A stretch of 64,000 nt of DNA from CAZLFQ01 sp044229535 (GTDB lineage Bacteria > Pseudomonadota > Alphaproteobacteria > Rickettsiales > Midichloriaceae): positions 1,364,001-1,428,000 of the forward strand of contig JBGASU010000001.1 of assembly GCA_044229535.1 (NCBI GenBank), written 5' to 3'. How positions within the stretch are numbered: position 1 is the first letter of the stretch; each line of letters opens with the position of its first letter. The translations under genes were made by a program, and so were the position numbers. Positions 59,957-64,000 of this stretch are shown here, piece after piece. The notes below the pieces were generated by a model, which saw nothing but the letters and a program-made list of their open reading frames with translations, was not told the origin of the DNA and ran no database searches.

Positions 59957-61396
59957 CTACTCACCCTGTGCTTTGGTAAAGCCTTCTACGTTATCAAAAG
60001 TATATAAATTTTGTATCAAGGACATAGTCAGCCCAGATTTTTCAATTTTTCCAAGCAAGGCTACTATAGCACCTTGTGACATACCTGTATCTTTAAACCC
60101 AATAAATCTACATTGTAACAAGTCTGAAACAACACCTTCGGCATCACTATCTGGCCAAACTTTCAGGCCTTTTTGTGAAACAGTGTGAAGCTTCATATTT
60201 GGTTCAATGTTTTCCAGCTTACCAATTATTTGCTCAAGGGAGTTATCGTTGGCGCTGATGTAAACATCTACCCCTATTAATTGTTGATCATATATAGGTT
60301 TGACATATTTATGCGCTTGAATTCTTTTTGCTTCTTTAGGAGCAACAGCTGGTAGTTGAGTTGGTTTTTTGCCAAGATTTGCTATAACTGCTTCTGCGAA
60401 TTCCATTGTAGTTGCTTTTTTCTTGCTCTTACCTTCTTTATAAATATCACCTGTGTGAATGCCATTTTCAATTGTTGTTAACCAAGCATTTTGAATAATT
60501 GTTGCAACATCGCCTTGTCCTATATATTCAAGCATTAGGATTGCACCGTTCAACAAGCCAGATGGATTAGCTATCCCCTTGCCAGCAATGTCTGGAGCGG
60601 AGCCATGCACAGCTTCAAACATCGCAAAGTCATCGCCTATATTTGAGCTTCCAGCAAGTCCGACTGAGCCTGAAACTTCTGCAGCTATATCTGATACTAT
60701 ATCTCCATAAAGATTTAATGTAACTATCACATCAAAATCCTGTGGCCTTGATGCGATTCTTGCAGAGCCTATGTCGACTATTATTGAATCGGCTTTTATT
60801 TCTGGGTATTCTTTTGCTACTTCTTTGAATATTGTATGGAAGCATCCATCAGAAATTTTCATGATGTTGTCTTTTATTAAGCAAGTAACTTTTTTGCGAC
60901 CATTTAATTTCGCGTACTCAAATGCATAGCGAATGATTTTTTCAGAGCCCTGTCTGGTAATAATTTTGAATGCTATGTTATTGTTACCGTTTACTCTGTA
61001 CTCTACACCTGCGTATAAATCTTCTTCATTTTCTCGAACAATTACCATGTCCATTTTTTTATGGTTTGTTTCTACAAATGGATAGTAGGTTGCTACAGGA
61101 CGGACGTTTGCATATAAGCCTAGTGACTTCCTAAAAGTCACATTTAAGCTTTTATAGCCTTTTCCTTGAGGGGTAGTTATGGGGGCTTTAAGTAGGACTT
61201 TTGTGCGTTTTACAACATCCCATGCTTCTTTTGAAATGCCAGACGAAAAACCTTTTGTATACAATTTTTCGCCGATTTCTATGGTTTCTATTTTAATCCG
61301 CGCTTTTGCCGCTTTTAAAATATTTAGAGTAGCCTCCATAATTTCTGGTCCAATACCGTCTCCATAGGCAACTGCAATAGATGTCATCTCGCTCAT
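59957..61396 (-). CDS. icd: Isocitrate dehydrogenase, long two-domain form
   Basis: This TCA-cycle enzyme oxidises isocitrate to 2-oxoglutarate. Motifs include VAYGDGIGPEIME, KGYKSLNVTFRKSLGLYANVRP, the metal/substrate region NLYGDIVSDIAAEVSGSVGL, and a cofactor loop VHGSAPDIAGKGIANPSG. The C-terminal 140 residues form an extra domain (VKPIYDQQLIGVDVYIS to the end). Such long IDHs are found in Rickettsiales and Thermus. Cofactor preference was not determined. Confidence 0.93.
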   Translation of the reverse strand: MSEMTSIAVAYGDGIGPEIMEATLNILKAAKARIKIETIEIGEKLYTKGFSSGISKEAWDVVKRTKVLLKAPITTPQGKGYKSLNVTFRKSLGLYANVRPVATYYPFVETNHKKMDMVIVRENEEDLYAGVEYRVNGNNNIAFKIITRQGSEKIIRYAFEYAKLNGRKKVTCLIKDNIMKISDGCFHTIFKEVAKEYPEIKADSIIVDIGSARIASRPQDFDVIVTLNLYGDIVSDIAAEVSGSVGLAGSSNIGDDFAMFEAVHGSAPDIAGKGIANPSGLLNGAILMLEYIGQGDVATIIQNAWLTTIENGIHTGDIYKEGKSKKKATTMEFAEAVIANLGKKPTQLPAVAPKEAKRIQAHKYVKPIYDQQLIGVDVYISANDNSLEQIIGKLENIEPNMKLHTVSQKGLKVWPDSDAEGVVSDLLQCRFIGFKDTGMSQGAIVALLGKIEKSGLTMSLIQNLYTFDNVEGFTKAQGE

Positions 61397-61466
61397 ATTA
61401 TCTCCTTAATAGGGTTAATTTAAATCTGAGCTATAGTGGACAAAATTGCAATCAAATTTTTGGTAA

Positions 61467-62312
61467 CTATCTGATAGAACGTAAAGATTTGTTGGATATC
61501 TCTTTATCTAAAGCCTCAAGTTTCGCTAAGCTAGAAGAAGTGCTGATGTCTGTTTGATTGTTGCCTCTAATTTCTCTCAATATATTAAAGGCAATGCTTT
61601 CAGAAGGATTTTCTATTTTTTCAAGCTTTATAGCGATTTTTTTAATATCGGCCATAACATCAACTTTCTTTTCAGCAACTAGCAGCTTTCCAGCTTGGAT
61701 TCTTGTAGATTCCACAGCTTCAAGGGATGACTTCGCTTTGTCATCTAAGTCTTGCCATTTCTTATCTTGTCGAATTTCTTGCGCAACATCTTTGCAGGCA
61801 TCATTAAAGCGTTTTGCCGCTTCTAAAATTTGCCCAGATTCTTTTGGTTCTTTGATGAAATTATTTAACGCCTCGATTTCTTTTTTTGAAACAAGCTTGT
61901 TGCGATCTTTATCAACTAAAGAATTTAGTATTTGTAATTCCGCGATCGTTTCGCCATTTTTATCTACGGTTGTGTTGAAGAAATATGTGCCAGATGTAAT
62001 GTAGTTTTGTTTAGCTCTCTCGGATACATGCTCAGGGAAGTTGTCGCAAATCGCTTCTAGAGTGTTGCCGACAGAGTATTCTACATCATGAATTTGTCTA
62101 TCTCCATACGCTGTGGATAGTTTTTCTGTTTGTTCTCCTAGATCAATTTTAGATTCAAGTTCTTGGATAATGTTTATTGGGATCCCGAGAGCTCTGGCTT
62201 CTGCAATTAAATCTTCTAAGGCAGAGTTTTTTAAGCGTACATCGATAATAGATTTAATTATGGCAAGCTTAGCAAGAATTTCTGAAGTTCTTTGCTCTGC
62301 TTGTTTAGTCAT
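61467..62312 (-). CDS. Hypothetical coiled-coil protein, 281 aa
   Basis: A soluble, highly helical protein rich in Lys, Glu and Ile, with long amphipathic helices at about residues 1-60, 130-185 and 195-260. No family is recognised. Its ATG directly follows the STAS gene stop (62313), so it is translationally linked to that gene and may be its partner. No membrane segment is seen. Confidence 0.55.
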   Translation of the reverse strand: MTKQAEQRTSEILAKLAIIKSIIDVRLKNSALEDLIAEARALGIPINIIQELESKIDLGEQTEKLSTAYGDRQIHDVEYSVGNTLEAICDNFPEHVSERAKQNYITSGTYFFNTTVDKNGETIAELQILNSLVDKDRNKLVSKKEIEALNNFIKEPKESGQILEAAKRFNDACKDVAQEIRQDKKWQDLDDKAKSSLEAVESTRIQAGKLLVAEKKVDVMADIKKIAIKLEKIENPSESIAFNILREIRGNNQTDISTSSSLAKLEALDKEISNKSLRSIR

Positions 62313-62615
62313 TTATTTATGCTCAATTGTGAATAAGTCGCTAAATCTAGAAATGTCGAACATTTGTTTTACTTGCCCTTTTGGATTGCGAAGTAAAAGG
62401 TTTGTAGATGTTTTGTCGCATTTATCTCTTACTAAAAGTAGAATCCCAAGTGCAGCAGAATCTATGAATTCAACGTTAGCCAGATCAATTATTATTTTTT
62501 TATAGGCTTGTATTTCTTCAAGAATACTGTTGAAAACTTTGTTGTCAGCGAATGTGAACTTCCCTGCTAAATTTAGCTCAAGAGAATCGCCACTAGAAAC
62601 TACATTATGCTCCAT
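62313..62615 (-). CDS. STAS-domain protein (anti-sigma factor antagonist type)
   Basis: The product matches the STAS fold: LELNLAGKFTFADNKVF, then IIIDLANVEFIDSAALGILLL, where serine follows the conserved aspartate in the usual phosphorylation site, and NPKGQVKQMFDISRF at the end. Length, 100 aa, is typical. In known systems STAS proteins bind an anti-sigma factor or kinase; no such partner is visible nearby, apart from the coupled coiled-coil gene. Confidence 0.85.
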   Translation of the reverse strand: MEHNVVSSGDSLELNLAGKFTFADNKVFNSILEEIQAYKKIIIDLANVEFIDSAALGILLLVRDKCDKTSTNLLLRNPKGQVKQMFDISRFSDLFTIEHK

Positions 62616-62732
62616 TTACTTGATACCTATTATGTTATGATAAATTCAAGCATGGCATTTTTTAGATAAATTGCAACACCTATCCTTTTGCTTTTTTTTC
62701 AAATTTAATATAGAGTTTATTAAAAAAAATCT

Positions 62733-63506
62733 ATGACACACATAGCATGCTGGAATGTTAACTCGATAAAGTCGCGATTACAAAACTTTATGAGTTTTGT
62801 AGATAAATATTCCCCTGATATTATCTTGCTTCAAGAATTAAAATGCCTAGAAGAAGCGTTTCCAAAAATGGAGATAGAGGATAAAGGGTATAATGTCATT
62901 ATATCTGGGGAAAAGACATATAATGGCGTAGCTATTTTAAGTAAATCACCAATAGAAGATGTCTCAAAAAACTTGCCAGGAGATGATCAAGATCTTCAAG
63001 CAAGGTATATAGAAGGGTTTACCATGGGAATTAGGGTTTGTTCGGTGTATGTGCCGAATGGGCAAGAAGTTGGCTCTGATAAATTTAGGTACAAGCTAAA
63101 TTTTTTCGATCGCTTAAATGAACATCTGAAAGCATTGCATAAATATGATGAGCAATTAGTGGTGGGGGGAGATTTTAATGTGGCTCCAGAAGAAAATGAT
63201 GTATATAGCCCAAAATCATTAGAGGGTTCGATTTGTTTCCACATGGAAGAGAGAAAGAGATTCCGCAAGTTGATAAATAACGGAATGTCTGATTCATTTA
63301 GAATTTTACATCCTACTAAGCAGGAATTTAGTTGGTGGGATTATAGAGCTGGTGCTTGGGATCATAATAAAGGTATGAGGATTGATCAAATACTTTTAAA
63401 CCCCAGGTCTTGTGATAGACTTATAGAAGCTGGTATTTATAATGAAATTAGAGGGCAAGAAAAAGCTTCTGATCACGCCCCTATATACTGTAAACTTGCA
63501 AAATAG
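62733..63506 (+). CDS. xthA: Exodeoxyribonuclease III
   Basis: XthA is an AP endonuclease and 3'-5' exonuclease in base-excision repair. Motifs in order: CWNVNSIKSRLQNF, LLQELKC with the metal-binding glutamate, VVGGDFNVAPEENDV, WWDYRAGAWDHNKGMRIDQILL, and the final SDHAPIYCKL with the catalytic Asp/His. Length, 257 aa, is standard. Confidence 0.95.
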   Translation: MTHIACWNVNSIKSRLQNFMSFVDKYSPDIILLQELKCLEEAFPKMEIEDKGYNVIISGEKTYNGVAILSKSPIEDVSKNLPGDDQDLQARYIEGFTMGIRVCSVYVPNGQEVGSDKFRYKLNFFDRLNEHLKALHKYDEQLVVGGDFNVAPEENDVYSPKSLEGSICFHMEERKRFRKLINNGMSDSFRILHPTKQEFSWWDYRAGAWDHNKGMRIDQILLNPRSCDRLIEAGIYNEIRGQEKASDHAPIYCKLAK

Positions 63507-63508
63507 AA

Positions 63509-64000
63509 ATGATAGTAAATATTTTACCATATAAGGAAAGCTACGATCTGAATCACTTTGGCGCCATAGCGCTTACGGTGTCGGATATTATTCAAGTGAG
63601 TAAATACGGAATGCAGACTATAGTCTTGGGTGGTAAGGAGTCAACAGAGTCACTGACCAATAACTATGTCTGTATTAGATATAAAAAGAAGTTATTAGAG
63701 AGTAGGAGTCATGCGTACTTAAAGGCATGTGTTGAGTTTTTCAAATCAAGGTCTGTAAAATTAATTGAGGTTCACAACAGGCCTGCGTGGATCCCGTATC
63801 TGGCTAATAATACTAATCTACCAATAGCACTACACTTGCATAATGATCCACAAGAGATGAAATTTGCTAAAAACCCAGCGCAACGGCTGAAATTACTTGA
63901 AAAATGTGCCGTTATATATTGCGTTAGCAAGTATGTAAGAAAGCGATTTTTAGAAGGTATTGCAGATGAGCAGCTCGCTAAAAAAGTGAGAGTTATTTAT
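63509..64000 (+). CDS. Glycosyltransferase, N-terminal part (cut by window end)
   Basis: Only the first 164 codons are present, starting three bases after the xthA stop. The N-terminus has the sugar-transferase family 4 look: MIVNILPYKESYDLNHFGAI, then VSKYGMQTIVLGG, IEVHNRPAWIPYLA, HLHNDPQEM and ALHLH and YCVSKYVRKRF, the usual donor-side loop. A role in envelope polysaccharide synthesis is likely. The catalytic C-terminal domain lies beyond the window. Confidence 0.7.
   Translation, partial: MIVNILPYKESYDLNHFGAIALTVSDIIQVSKYGMQTIVLGGKESTESLTNNYVCIRYKKKLLESRSHAYLKACVEFFKSRSVKLIEVHNRPAWIPYLANNTNLPIALHLHNDPQEMKFAKNPAQRLKLLEKCAVIYCVSKYVRKRFLEGIADEQLAKKVRVIY

Noticed and set aside
1..64000. CRISPR array, transposase, prophage or rRNA operon
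   Set aside because: No regularly spaced repeats, DDE/IS-type genes, phage structural genes or rRNA blocks were seen.

Overview
The window is an AT-rich, densely packed bacterial chromosome segment. Gene content and order point to an alphaproteobacterium, most probably a host-associated member of the Rickettsiales or a similar endosymbiont lineage. Supporting signs are zapA followed by 6S RNA, a long (479-residue) two-domain isocitrate dehydrogenase, a cbb3 oxidase operon, an ankyrin-type giant protein, a short RNase D, HslV, many overlapping genes and several lineage-specific hypothetical proteins. The placement is inferred from family knowledge and was not tested by phylogeny.

Layout. 1-3.8 kb: end of phnA, an unknown membrane protein, mscL, sodC, a DUF1003 protein and a small hypothetical. 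3.8-6.8 kb: a compact pyrimidine cluster (pyrF, pyrE, pyrD) headed by a class II aminoacyl-tRNA-synthetase-like gene without an anticodon-binding domain. 6.9-7.9 kb: a coiled-coil gene, zapA, 6S RNA and tRNA-Thr(CGT). 7.9-14.1 kb: a possible papain-like-fold protein, recG, an LpoA-like lipoprotein, rsmI and two unknown genes. 14.1-18.8 kb: an RND pump, its adaptor and gmk. 18.8-20.9 kb: an Old Yellow Enzyme gene, a Cdd1 helix-hairpin-helix gene and an AlkD-like glycosylase.

20.85-23.5 kb is the most unusual stretch. A glycine-rich, coiled-coil 474-residue protein with a hydrophobic C-terminal module has a perfect TTGACA-17-TATAAT promoter. It is followed by four tandem single-pass membrane microproteins (43-48 residues), a truncated second copy of its C-terminal module, a fifth microprotein and a shorter third remnant. 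The microproteins share a motif just after the membrane segment, approximately E-[YI]-K-x-Y-R-L-S-S-L, and are too short to appear in ordinary gene calls. The layout resembles polymorphic toxin loci with orphan toxin modules and immunity genes, or pore-forming bacteriocins, but that function is inference.

23.8-32.5 kb: a hypothetical gene, RNase D, xerC, addA, a second RND transporter and an FKBP-like membrane-anchored protein. 32.5-37.9 kb: a cbb3 oxidase block (SafE-like protein, ccoN, ccoO, ccoQ, ccoP, two small unknown genes, fixH). 38-42.3 kb: ftsZ, nadD, rsfS, RNase P RNA, hemW and rlmH. 42.3-46.6 kb: an MFS transporter, argS, hslV and a second pyrE. 46.6-50.3 kb: a family of four-helix membrane modules (one frameshifted, one fused double, one single) beside a sensor histidine kinase. 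50.4-54.4 kb: a functional tRNA-Asn and a decayed tRNA-Asn copy bracket a 1182-residue ankyrin-like protein. 54.4-57.4 kb: gyrA and a tautomerase. 57.4-57.8 kb: four consecutive hairpins and two poly-C tracts. 57.8-64 kb: a large lysine-rich unknown protein, icd, a coiled-coil protein, a STAS protein, xthA and a truncated glycosyltransferase.

Together the window combines core functions (division, DNA repair, nucleotide metabolism, respiration, translation) with accessory islands that probably mediate interactions with the host or with competing bacteria. No CRISPR array, transposase, rRNA or phage structural gene was seen.
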